Shown piece by piece: positions 13,439-24,174 of a stretch of DNA of 64,000 nucleotides. The stretch is from Nigrospora sphaerica (taxonomy: Eukaryota; Ascomycota; Sordariomycetes; Amphisphaeriales; Apiosporaceae). The notes beneath the pieces are model-generated. The model was not told the DNA's origin and made no database searches. It saw only the letters and a list, made by a program, of their open reading frames with translations. How positions within the stretch are numbered: the first letter of the stretch is position 1; each line of letters opens with the position of its first letter. The DNA lies in the NCBI GenBank assembly GCA_018287875.1, contig JAGVVL010000001.1:7006001-7070000 (forward strand). The letters run 5' to 3'. A program made the translations under genes and the position numbers.

Positions 13439-13471
<33 letters not shown>
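13438..13471. repeat. (TGCTCC)n hexamer array
   Basis: About five and a half tandem copies of TGCTCC directly downstream of the GT tract, in intergenic DNA. Confidence 0.9.
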
Positions 13472-13472
<1 letters not shown>

Positions 13473-14899
13473 CGCCATTGGATCCTGGAACCAAACAACA
13501 GGCTGTTCTGATCCGTTTTCTCCGCTGCTAGCCTTTCCACTCTCCATCATTTCGACATGCAAACATGTTGCATAGACGACCTCCCCATTTGGGCTATCGA
13601 TCCCCAGCGGCCGCAAGCCGCCTGCCCTTCTCTGATTGGTCCCGACTGTCTGGCAACCACTTACACGCGCTGGATCTGGTCACTTCACCGCAACGAATGC
13701 TCGTCACAGTGCCGGAAAACCGCTCGCTTTTGGGGCCCTTGCCCCCTCTCGTCCTCTCGCTCTCTCTGTCCGGGCGGCGATGCATCCCAGATGCCTGCAA
13801 TTCCGCCAGCCCGTCCTCATCTACTCGCCAGCCCACTCAACCCCCCCAGCCGTAACCCCGGCTTCCCCTCCCAGGATGACTCGTTGCCAACAAGACCGGA
13901 TCGTGTTCGATAGCCACGCCAGTCAGTACCAGTGTTGTGACGCCAGCTCGCTCCCGTACCCGGCCCGTCTGGCTAATACCATGGATGGGCTGTGCCCGCT
14001 ACCTACGCGTCTGTCCCCCGAGTGTGCCCCCCTTGCTTGCTTGCAGCGCAGGGGTGGTCGACAACCTCCATACAAGATAGCCCAAGCGGGACCGTGATCC
14101 CGTCGCCAGTGCAGTACGGGACGCAGAGCTGGCAAGAAAGAAACCGCTGGCCCTGCGAGCATCCATGTGTCCCACCCCCTAACCCCCCCCCAGCCGCGTC
14201 TAGGCGTCAAGCTGTGCCGCAGTTCTTCAGGCAGCACAGCGGACACTGTACGTACCTCACGCACCGCACATGCCACACCGCGCCACGCTGCAGGCGCTCT
14301 TGTCGCCGTTTTCCCAGTCTACCCTGATGGGCGTTGGCGCCGTCATGGTACGATCTGTAGGCCCACGGTGGCTGGAGACCACCCCCCCCACACCCCAAAA
14401 AAAGGTTGTGCTGACCGGAATCTGCTTCCTCTCTTTGCTGAATTATCACCGTATAGTCCGAGACATAGACTTGCATGTCTAGTTTTGTCGGCCTGGGGGA
14501 GGGAGAGACCCAGGGACGTGTGGGTTGCTGCAGCTTTTCTGCCGTCGACCCCCTCCCCTTCCCCCCGGTGCTGGATAATGTCACGCTAACCTATCCACAC
14601 TGGTTCCTCGAATCACAAGAAGTCTTCAAGATGAACGTCGTTTCCGGTCTGTCGGGTCGCTCGCTGTTGGCTTATATTAATCTCTGGCGTCTGTCAACCC
14701 CGAATCATCCCTCCCTCTGTTTCTCCTCAACTGCGCTCTGAATGAAGCTTCTTATTGATTCCCGACATTCTTCGTCCGAACCGTGTCTTCCGACTCCAGC
14801 ACACTCGTGCCTCTTTATCATACCAAGTACGCCTATACGATTATACATTGTGACTTCCAAAAGGCTCCTCCTCGTCCGCCCCTGTCTGTTTTCGCCAGA

Positions 14900-16477
14900 A
14901 TGGCGTTCCGCGATGCCGGTTTGTGGCAGGACGGCTCGAATGCCCCATCTACAATATCTCCTGCGGCCGTGGCACGGCACAGCATCCAGTTTCTCGACCG
15001 GTCTCGGCCGAGACGGGAATATGGTCGCCACTCGCCGTTCCCGCCGTCTGTCCCTGGTGCGCTTTCGGATTGTTCGACAAGCCCACGGTCGTCGCAAGAC
15101 TGCTTCTCCGAGTCCGAGGTGGCCTCGTCTGCGCCGTCCTCGCCGCATCCCCCCCGACCAAGGAAGAAGTGCTCGGTCGATGGCAATTCATGTGCCCTGC
15201 CCATACGGTCAACACGAACCCCTCCTGCCCACAGGGTTGCCTCGGATGTCTATCTCCCCCCAATTCATGGTGGGGCACAAGGCAACACACTGCCCGGCAT
15301 CGGGGAACTTCTACGCCTCTCTCGCCCTGGAGCACCCCCATTGCCTCCTGTTGGGACTCGGTCTTCGTACGAGAACGGACGCAAGATGTCGACGGCTTCG
15401 GAACCCATTACCGAGGCAAGGTATGTCTGGTCCCGGCAATCCAGTCCCGGTCCGGACGCCTTGGCCTCTATAAGGCGGCGATCCAACGACTTGGGACCGA
15501 CGCATATCAGCTCGTGGCTCTCGACAAACCCGGAACCCATGGAGAATGAAGACTTGATGCCTCCAAGACGTATCCGCTACTGCGCCGGGCCCCGCGCCCC
15601 TTGTGAGCGCACGGCAAGTCCGAGGTTTTTGGTTCCAAGGTTTCACAGCGAGTACGATCGTCGTTACTACCGGCCCCATGATCCCATGGGCACGGAGGCA
15701 CGCTTGGAGACCAAGAAAAAGAGAAACGAAAGCCACTGCAACAAACCCTATACTACGGAGCAGGCCCATTACATCCGTTATCACTTGATGGACCTCGGCA
15801 AGTCCTGGAAAGAAGTCCAGAATATGTTCGATGCCAAGTTCCCCGACGACTTCTTCGAACGCACCGAGCAGGGGATCCAGGGCGTGCATTACCGTAGCAA
15901 CCAGGAGCTTCCGTGCGTCGACCATACCTCGGACAGTTACATAGGGCTCCCCAACGGGCATGTTAAGCCGAAGTGCGTCAAATCTCGAGAGCAGAGCGGG
16001 GAGCGTCATACTTACACGCTCCTCTATCTCTACCCCGAAGCAGCCCTGACGTACGACTGGCTTCCCAGCTCGGACAAGGCCAAGGTAAAGGCGCGAGGTA
16101 CGGACGTCTCACGTGGTATTCCGAGCCCATGACACCAAGGAACGGGAGCTAATTTGCGAGTTTTAGCGGAAACCCGACGCAAAAGCCGGGAGAGTATTAG
16201 ACAGGCCGCTATCGACAGAGGTACCTACGAAGCGGTTTCAAAGGTGCCCTGTGCCTGTTGCCCCAGCGGCCAGAAGCGTCAGCAGAAAGTGAAGCAGCGC
16301 CAAAAGCAGGTGCACGGCGTCGCGAGTGCCGTTACCCCTTCCCCTCCAAGGCACCTGTCATCATCCCCGACGGTGAAGACGGAGCCAACGTACACCGACA
16401 TGAATGCCACGATCAAGACGGAGCCCGCCGACGTGGTCAAGTCGGAAGCAATCGACACAAGGCTAGCCTGGACATGA
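14900..16477 (+). CDS. Hypothetical nuclear-type protein with SANT-like region
   Basis: Not recognised by name. Exons 14900-16097 and 16167-16477 (69-nt intron, GTACGG donor, GCTAAT branch, TTTTAG acceptor) give 502 aa. The start is the ATG after a pyrimidine-rich leader. Residues 1-280 are Ser/Pro/Arg-rich and probably disordered. Residues about 284-341 form a conserved-looking block (YTTEQAHYIRYHLMDLGKSW followed by an FP..F..R..QGIQGVHYR pattern) that resembles a SANT/Myb-like helical unit. The C-terminus has a CxCC cluster near residue 428, a basic stretch, and three psi-K-x-E motifs at K470, K483 and K491. Such motifs are common in transcription factors, so a DNA-binding or chromatin role is a guess. 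The unspliced frame ends at 16132 and would lose the C-terminus. Confidence 0.7.
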
Positions 16478-17348
16478 TGCGAAACAGAGCCAGGATATCG
16501 GCGGCAGCTTGCTGCGATAGCTGCGCCATGTTCCCGTAGCTCGCCTTTTCTTTTCTTTTCACGTGAGAGCGATGCCAAACTGCGCATTTGGTTTGACACT
16601 TTTATGCGGTACAGCCTGGGTATATTCTAAAAGGGACGCGGGCCACGGATGGCTTGGCAGGGACGGCAATAGTCTCATCTTTCTCTCGTTCTGTATTCTA
16701 CGGTAGATGATGGTGGAGGTTAGGCCCACACGGGTTTGGAGACAGCCTTTTGGTTCGCAATAGGGCAACAACTCACGTTGGATTCTGCACTACCACTATT
16801 CAAGCACGGGCTGCGTGTTAGTTTGCGAATTTATCGTGTTTGACCGTAGAGGGCAGTTGGGCGGGGAGGGATACAGCACGGGCTCCGATGATACCCCGGA
16901 TACACGAACACACGTTTTCTTTTTGCCTCGTGACTTTTTATGGAGGAGAGGAGGGGAAAGGATCCGTTCGTTTTGCCCCCCATTTCCCACCACGCGGGGG
17001 CTCCGGGCACGACGTGCAGGTGGAGATAGCGGTATTGGTAACAGCTCAGAAGCAAACAAAGACAGGATTACCGACAGGACGGGCCAGCTAGATGACGAGG
17101 TACCAACGGCATAGGCGCACATATGAGCAGACGAGGCAAGGAAAAGTCACAATGAAAGCGGTCATCCATCTGTGGAGGGTTCTGGGACCCTCCCTCAAGG
17201 GAGAAACCGGACCCCATGGCCTGTCTGCCAACCACTGTCACAGACGAGAGCAAACGAAGAGCAGGCCCGGGCCGGAGACTCCGGGTGGTCGGGATAGAGA
17301 TGGCGTGGAACACAACTCGAGTAGGCAGAATGTTGGTAGTAGGTACAT

Positions 17349-17394
17349 GGGGATAACGGCAGGCGGTGGTTGGGGATAACGGCAGGCGGTGGTT
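17349..17394. repeat. Exact 23-bp tandem duplication
   Basis: Two identical head-to-tail copies of a 23-bp unit beginning GGGGATAACGGCAGGCGGTG (17349-17371 and 17372-17394). It sits directly upstream of a CT/AC dinucleotide region. Confidence 0.95.
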
Positions 17395-17406
17395 GGGGGG
17401 TTTTGG

Positions 17407-17454
17407 TCTCTCTCCCCCTCTCTCCCTCTCTCTCTCTGACACACACACACACAC
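17407..17454. repeat. Mixed (CT)n and (AC)8 tract
   Basis: Imperfect CT-rich stretch to about 17438 followed by (AC)8 at 17439-17454. Confidence 0.9.
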
Positions 17455-18843
17455 GGGGCCTCAAGAAATGCACAGGATCAACAAGTTCGCTCTTACAGAG
17501 CCGAGTCGGGACGAGACACGCGGCGGACGAGGGCTGTACCGACATGACTCCTCGGGCCGGTGGGAGGGGGGAAGGTTAAGGGACTTCCTCACTCGGCCAG
17601 GGCTGTAAGCCTGACGGAGCAGACGAAACAAGGCACTGTCAGCAAGGCCGACAAATACAGAGGACCCCATGGAGTAACGTGGCCCGCTCGTTTCTTGGAC
17701 GCCATTTGGGGGCTTCCCCCGGCCAGGTCGATTTCCTGGGAAGAGCGAGAGGGAGGGGGAGGGGGGGCGTTGCTAAATTTGTACGCCTTGTCCCGCCTCC
17801 CTGTCAGCCTGTCAACCTTTCAGTTCTTTCTCGTGCTTTGTCCCGGGGGGGGGGGAGGTGAGAGGGGGGTTCGCTAAGCATTGCCGATGCTTTGTGTCGG
17901 CCCCTCGTCCCTCTGCCTCTTACCTTTCGCCGTCATCCCCCATCACCCGTTTCTGTACCCGAATATGCGCACGCACCCGAGGAGTAAGAAAAACAAAACA
18001 CCCCTCCCCTTGTTACAATCCACCAAATTGATAACCAGACGGCCCACGAGTCGGCTCCAGCTGCCTTCAGGAAGAAGCGGGTGTCTCGGAGCCGCGCACC
18101 TTTGCCTAGGGGACATTTTCCCATACCTGGGGTACTTCTGACTCAAGTATACATACGGTTCTTTTTCTATGCGTTCAACAGGCGCCATTACCGCCCACTT
18201 GTTAAAGCACCGGAGCGTCCAGGCCAACTCGTCTTGTGTGTCTTGTTTTGGCCCGGCACGAGCCAGTGGGAAGCGAGCGCGTATCCGAAAAGCCCCCCCT
18301 TTCCCCCAGGCCCGGCCAGTGTCCGGACTGCCCGCCCCAACCCGACCCGGGGGGTTGTTCCTCCTCCCGTATCTCACTCGGCCGGTCCCGGAATAGGGAA
18401 GAGGAGGGGGCCGGGGGTCAATGCAGGTAGGTATACACACCGACGTCGAAACATGGTGACGGACGGCGGGAAGGCCATCGAAAAGGGGAGGAGGGAACAA
18501 AGAAGAAAAACGACTGCCCTGTCGGTAAAAACAGGCCCCGCGGTCCCGTGCCACCCGCAACCTAGGTGCCTCTTTCCTCGGAGGTGTGGATTACGGAATC
18601 CGGACGCACGACCAGAGTGGACAACAAAACGGCTTTTCTCCTTTTTCTCTCTTCCTCCTCGCCTTCCCTCAGTCATCAATGACCGCTCCCCTCCCCCCTT
18701 GGGCGTATCCGCATCGGTCTTTGCGTGTGTGTAAGTGTGTAAGTGTGTGTGTATATGTGTGCTTACATGTACTTTCTACAATCTACATCTCGAACAAACA
18801 ACCCGATCAAGGCTCTCTTAAGCTTCCCCTAGGCCACTCATCG

Positions 18844-18862
18844 CCCCCCCCCCCCCCCCCCC
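18844..18862. repeat. C19 homopolymer
   Basis: Uninterrupted run of 19 cytosines in intergenic DNA. Its exact length may be affected by sequencing error. Confidence 0.9.
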
Positions 18863-19463
18863 GTGGCCATATTTTGCCGTGCCCATCGTATGCTGAATTT
18901 GGACCGAAAATTATGAGGATCGATGGCTTACGCCGTGCCGCTTGGTTCTGGCCAGCTGCGCTGACGATAGGACGAGGCACCGAGAGGCAGAACAAGAAAG
19001 GGGCAGCGAGACAAAATGCCCACCACGACGCGATATGCTTACTACCTGTTATTCCGTAATCGCCAACGTTGATGCAGACCATCAAATTAAACACCCTTCC
19101 CCCGGGACGCCAGGTCGGCTTTCCGCCCTGTTCGCCACGGCCCGTCTTGTGACTTCGGCATTCAATGCCCGCTCCCTATCCCACCCCCGGGCTACATGGC
19201 AACCACCCACATGCGGACGCTGGATGCGGAGAGCGAACGACCCGTAGCTCCCCCGGATGGCCTCCTCGGGTCCACATCATCACAGTATACCCAGAGTCGA
19301 GGACAGGGCCTCTGTAAACCCGAGCGACCGAGGCCAAGACCAAGGACGGCCACTCCGTCGCGCTCCCCATCGCGCTCCCCACGGGCAGAATCGGCCACCA
19401 GCTGCCGGTCATCCCTTGCTTATCAACTGGGCGCCGTTCGCCCCGATCCCCGACTCCATCGCG

Positions 19464-19479
19464 GTACGTACGTACGTAC
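19464..19479. repeat. (GTAC)4 self-complementary repeat
   Basis: Four tandem GTAC units make a perfect 16-bp palindrome in intergenic DNA. No function is implied. Confidence 0.9.
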
Positions 19480-20431
19480 AGGGGTACCTAGTCCGCCACG
19501 GAGCTGCCGAGGATTCTCTGCGCCGACGCCGGCTCTGCAGCGCCTCGGCCCCGAGCGAGGAAAGAGGAAGATCGGGAGAAGAGTGCCGTCTGAGGGCGCC
19601 GGCTGCAGCAGTACGGGACAGAAAACCCAGACGGACGAGAGGCCGCTCCGGTCCTGCAACGGGCAGAAGAGCCGACTCCCACGACAGGGCACGGGCAGAG
19701 CAGAGCCAAAACAATCGTAACGACGGTTAGAGCAGAAGCAACCAGTTTTGCACCGGTCGGCCGGGGCGTAAGCCAAACACAAGGGGGGGGGCGCTCCTCC
19801 TTTTGACCATCCTATTTATCGCGCGGCCGACTCGTTCTGCACTCAACCCAAACGGATGGGCCGGGGTCCCGGATTGGGGAAGCCAACAACTTGGTAAGCG
19901 TACGAATCGACGAAGCAGAGGATAAGGCAGCCGGTTCCTTGGCGAGACTCCAAGCTATTTCTCAAGGAACAAGTGCACGCCGCCTTATTGAGAATGCCAC
20001 ACCCTTGGGTTTGGAGGGTGTCCTTGTGGCCTCGGCTACCCATTCGCCCGACGGATGCCACAGGCAACCTAACACACTTCAAGGGCCCCTAGGCACTTCT
20101 GCCCCTGCATCGGGCTATAAGGACCAAAGTACTAGGATCCGGCCTGTTCGTTCCGCCGTCTTTAGTAGCCCCGACAAGCAACGCGCATCCAATACCCGGG
20201 CCTCCATGGACGATACCGCCCACGACAAGCAGATGTGCCCTTCCTTCTCGCACATAATACTCCGTACCCATTGAACCACCATGTTGCGACGATGGATGCT
20301 GCTACCGCTGTTTGGGACTGTGGTCGGCCAAAAGTATGCCCAAGCCCCCATGTCAAACCACGCCAGGGAAGGACGCCTAAAACCCGGGCTACTTTGGGTG
20401 TCATCGTCTTTCCGATCGGCCTGCTAAACCT

Positions 20432-21870
20432 TCATAGATGCTTCGTGACCACATCATCGTGCCCTCGGAAAGACTTAAACTCTTTACCGCCCAGCCCGTC
20501 GCCAGCACTGTCACTGTCATCGTCCATGTCGTACTCCTCGAGATCCGAGGCGTTGCCGTTCCGGAAAGAGTACGCGTTTCGGCCATATTCGTCGTCGGTG
20601 GCCACCTCCTCGTCGGGGTAGTCGGCCGTGTAATAGTTTTCGGCTGTGCGCCCGGTCAACAACCGCGTCATGATGTAACTTGAACATGGCTTGCTTACCA
20701 TTTTCGTCTTCGTCGTCCTCGGCCCACTCATCCTCGCTATCGGAACCCTCACCGTAGAAAAACTCCAGGTCAGGTTCATCATCAAAGACCAACAAACCAA
20801 CACTGCCCGGTGCCACCTTTTGATTCTCCATAGTGCTCAGGGGCACACGAATGTACGTCTCAATAACATAGTCGTCATCGTCGGTATCGCTGTGTGCCAC
20901 GTCGGCGTCGCTCATCTTGTATTCGGCACGCTCCCGGGCTTCCTCCGGATGACGTTCGGCATACCGCTTGGCCGGCGGTTTGGGCTTGAACCGTTGGGGC
21001 GACAGAGCCGACGCAGGCTTTCGCGCAGCTGCTCTTTCTTTCTCGGCCTGCTGAATATTGAGGCCGATCTGTTCCAGGGCAAACGCGTTCATATCGGCCG
21101 TCAGCTTATCCAGATTGACGTTCCACCTGTTCAGCATGGCAGGTGGCAGCTCCGACTTGGTGGTGGTTGCGCCAGCCTTGCCCGCCAACCTGTTGACTCC
21201 GGGCTTTTTGTATTTCTTGGTTTCTATCGCGTCCACCTCCATTTCTTCGGTCTGAGGCGGCTCGGACATTGGTGGCGTGCGGGATGCCGAACGTGCCTGA
21301 ATCGGGCCTTTCGTGACGAGGCCATGGTTGATTGCCTCGAGTTTCCTCGAGGGCAAACTCTTGATTTTCCGCTCTATGAAAAGGGCTGTTCCCGAGCGCT
21401 TCTTGGAGACACCGCTTAGCGAGCGAGAGGACGGATACTGTGACGTCGCCGACATCGTGTCCCTTCTTGACATGTGAAAGCGCCGCGGTTCGGGCGAAGG
21501 GCTTCCACCAGGGCGATCGGCTGCTTTCTTATCCGCATCGTCGGGGTCATTCTGGTGCTGAATTGATTGCTCGTCGCCCTGCAAGGCGACCGCTCTGTTG
21601 CCCTCCTGTTTCGGCCTGGAGCTATGGATGACGGGTCGCTGGGTCGAGGACTGGGCGTCGGTGGAGGTAGCGGCTTGTCGTTGACGTTGGTATACATAGG
21701 CGTCGCTTCGGTGTCGCTTGGTCTCTTGGACGCCTGTGAGAAAGCACCGTCAGTTCTGACGCGGCGTGGCAATGCGGGGGATCAGCGAGTTGTAACCTAC
21801 GCAGAAACGAGACGGGTGCCTCCTCTGTAGCCTTCCGTTTGACACGGATGATCTGCGGCGGCACCGACAT
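20432..21870 (-). CDS. IWR1: Iwr1-type transcription factor, RNA polymerase II nuclear import
   Basis: Exons on the minus strand are 21870-21801, 21733-20699 and 20643-20432, giving 438 aa. Introns are 67 nt (GTAGGT donor, CTCACAG acceptor) and 55 nt (GTAAGC donor, GCACAG acceptor). The first join gives FLRVQETKR after the N-terminal SVPPQIIRVKRK block. The second gives DEDENAENYYTADYPDEEV. Both blocks are what I expect of fungal Iwr1, which confirms the splicing. The C-terminal Iwr1 domain is very acidic, with Tyr/Asp-rich repeats, and ends in a plain stop at 20432. In yeast, Iwr1 binds assembled RNA polymerase II in the cytoplasm and carries it into the nucleus by an N-terminal bipartite NLS; the basic IRVKRK stretch here would fit that. 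The middle third is low-complexity and probably disordered. Confidence 0.9.
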
Positions 21871-22706
21871 GGCGATATACGCTAGGGGCGGTCGAGCAAA
21901 GGGTTTATGCGCAGTTGAGAATGCGGGCTGTATATGCAGTGAGGAGCGCGGGCGAGGGTGCACTTATAGGCTTAGGTATCGCAGTGGTGCTGGAATAGAA
22001 TACTGTAGACGCTTTCTAGCAGATTTTCTTTGTTCGTAAACCGGAGGATGATGCAACTATTATTTACCAACCTAAACTGGTAACCAGGGTACCTTCCACC
22101 ATGTTGTTTCGTTTCCGCCCCACTCCCCACAGGGCGTGCAGCTGCCAATCAGAGCTGCGATTGCCGGTTCCCGTGCATGCCACTTACACTGCAAACATAC
22201 TGAACCCACCACCACTCGTGCGAATCTCACCAGGTTCGGATGTGGAATCCCAGCGATGTATAGTCATACAGTCACGTTTGCCAGGAGTTCGCCGGGGGAG
22301 GGGATAGATATAATCTTGTTATCCACGTGTGGGCTGGCCCAATGACTAGGTATTTCCATCGAGCCGAGCCGGGGTTAATGATACCCCATGGTAATACATA
22401 CACCACTCCTTGCTGACGGCACCGTTGCGTGTTAGGGTCGCCGAAATACACAAGCCAGCTTCGTTCGGGGCACTCTAGGCCTTCCTCATCATTGGACTTC
22501 CATTAGGGCTCCTTTCAAATCCAATTCGGCCAGGATGCTGTGCTCCGTTGAAACTGCTCCCTCGGTGGCTTCCATAACAACAGCCCAACGATTAAAGACA
22601 CTGTCCCCGCGGCCAGGATGCTGGTGAACGAGTCAATCACTCGCCCTAGAACCAAGCCAAAAAAGCTAGGTAGTGACAAAGCAGAAGGGAGGCAACGCGC
22701 GGTGCC
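21871..22706. other. Intergenic between IWR1 and CBM48 genes
   Basis: About 0.84 kb, tandem genes on the minus strand. It should hold the IWR1 promoter and the 3' UTR of the CBM48 gene. No repeat was recognised. Confidence 0.6.
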
Positions 22707-24174
22707 TTACGTCTCACGTTTTTTGCTCACGAAAAGTCGGCGGAAGAAGCCACCGATCCAGTCCAGGAACATTACCCGTAGGAACGCCTGCAGCCTTGGT
22801 GTGTTAGTTCGAGCCCGTCCGAGTCGCGCAGCAGCCGGGTACTTACCAACTACCATCCTTGCGAACCTCCTGGTGAAACGAGTGCACGCTCGACGGCGTT
22901 TGGGATCGTTCCGGGGACTTGCCAACAGGCCGTCGCAGCACAGCCCCCTCGGAGTTCTTACTGCGGCCGGTGCTCATAGCAATGCCTTCATCATCACTCG
23001 CGGGTCCCTCGTGCGACGGTGCCTTGGGCCCCGGTGGCATCGGGCCCGCGAGTCCATTCTTGGGCGTGTCCATTCTTGCGGGAGGCGAGGCCTCGTTGGC
23101 GTGGGTTACATCAACGCGCTCCTTATCAGTTTCGGGGCCATCCTCCACGGCATCTTCGGCCGTCTCTACGATGGACTGGAGTGATGTCAAGGAGCGGGGC
23201 GAGCGCAGCGGTTCCGACGTATCCCCCGAGGCTTGCCCACGAGTTCCGTTCGTCGACGGGGTGAGAAGTGCTCCCGCGGGAGGTAGCGTCGGGGACGAGG
23301 GAGCGTCCGCTGTGACTGAAGGGTGGTCGCCCTCAGTGCTCGACGATATGCGCCGGAGAGCCGCCATGATGGAATCCCGGCTTTCGGAGGGGAAATGCTC
23401 GAGATTCGGGTCGTTGTAATTTATGCCCTCGGGCTTCCGCTCGGGCGTCCCGAATACCTCCTGATCAGTAGTCGGAAGCTGAATGGGTGTTTCCTCGTGC
23501 TGTCCAATCTTCTCGTGGGGCATTTCGGGACAACCATAGTCAATAACATTCTCGTGAGAGAACATGGGGCACTCATAGTCAGCTTCGGTGTTGGTAGTCT
23601 CGTGAGAAAGCGGCGGACATCCATCGTCAGGCATCTCGGTGTTGGTGGTCTCGCGAGAAAGTGGCGGAACCCCTTCGTCAGGCATTTCGGTGTTGGTGGT
23701 CTCGCGAGAAAGTGGCGGACCCCCATCGTCAGGCATTTCGGCGTCTGCTGGCTCCTTATCATGCTGGGAGCTCGCAAGCGGTGCTCGGGCGATATTGTTG
23801 AGGTTTCCTTGCCCGTCCGAGACTGCGATTCGTCAGCACCAGGCCGGCAGTTGTTACGTCACCAGTCCGGAAGAGCAAGAACGCGAGCACAGGAACCAAA
23901 AGGAAGAGGAAGAGGGAGCCTGACCCTTTTCGGCAGTTTCGTCGAGCGCCCACCAATCGCCGGGGCCCAACCGAAACTTGTACTGTATCTCAGTACCCTC
24001 GGGGACCTTGATGGTTTCTGTGAAGAAATGTTCGCCAGCATCCGTGGTCGAATAGGACATCTCTTGGGGTGCCCATTGTGAGAAATTGCCGGCCAGGAAC
24101 ACGGGCGGCTGCGTGCCCGGTTGGTGGTAGGTGATGGTGACGGGCACCTCCTGTTTTGAGGCGGGGGCGGGCAT
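22707..24174 (-). CDS. CBM48 (AMPK-beta-like glycogen-binding) domain protein
   Basis: Exons on the minus strand are 24174-23925, 23822-22847 and 22794-22707, giving 437 aa. Introns are 102 nt (GTCAGG donor, CAG acceptor) and 52 nt (GTAAGT donor, CTAAC branch just before an AAG acceptor). Residues about 10-83 form a CBM48 fold region with NFSQW (W34), QYKFRLG and DWW, the pattern of glycogen/starch-binding modules in AMPK beta subunits. Residues 112-162 are three tandem 17-residue repeats rich in E/P/D/T, followed by a long disordered Ser/Pro region. The last exon alone encodes LQAFLRVMFLDWIGGFFRRL plus a basic tail, a likely amphipathic or membrane-associating helix. No catalytic domain is present. 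Likely a carbohydrate-binding scaffold; the substrate and partner are not shown by the sequence. Confidence 0.82.
23587..23739 (-). repeat. Three tandem 51-bp coding repeats
   Basis: Inside exon 2 of the CBM48 gene, residues 112-128, 129-145 and 146-162 share the pattern EMPD-G-PPLS-ETTNT. The second and third units differ at only a few positions from the first, and degenerate partial units follow. Confidence 0.92.

Larger units (their letters stand above)
11126..14899. other. Gene-free stretch with microsatellites
   Basis: About 3.8 kb with no frame that I can support as a gene. It holds a long (GT)n tract and an adjoining hexamer array near 13.4 kb. Pyrimidine-rich DNA from about 14.5 kb leads into the next gene and is likely promoter and 5' leader. 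Confidence 0.6.
16478..20431. other. Gene-free stretch, repeat-rich
   Basis: About 4 kb between two genes with no supportable coding region. It holds CT/AC tracts, an exact 23-bp tandem duplication, a GT-rich tract (18723-18765), a C19 run and a (GTAC)4 palindrome. Runs of G and C are unusually frequent between 17.7 and 18.9 kb. Confidence 0.6.

Noticed and set aside
13263..13616. Open frames made of His-Thr, Cys-Val or Leu runs
   Set aside because: They are translations of the GT tract and the hexamer array, not genes.
16081..16132. C-terminus of the 14.9 kb protein ending at 16132
   Set aside because: A GTACGG donor, GCTAAT branch and TTTTAG acceptor give an in-frame second exon with a coherent basic and acidic tail.
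20517..20698. Unspliced IWR1 C-terminus
   Set aside because: The unspliced frame becomes Arg/Gly-rich nonsense, while removal of 20644-20698 restores the family YYTADYPDEE block.
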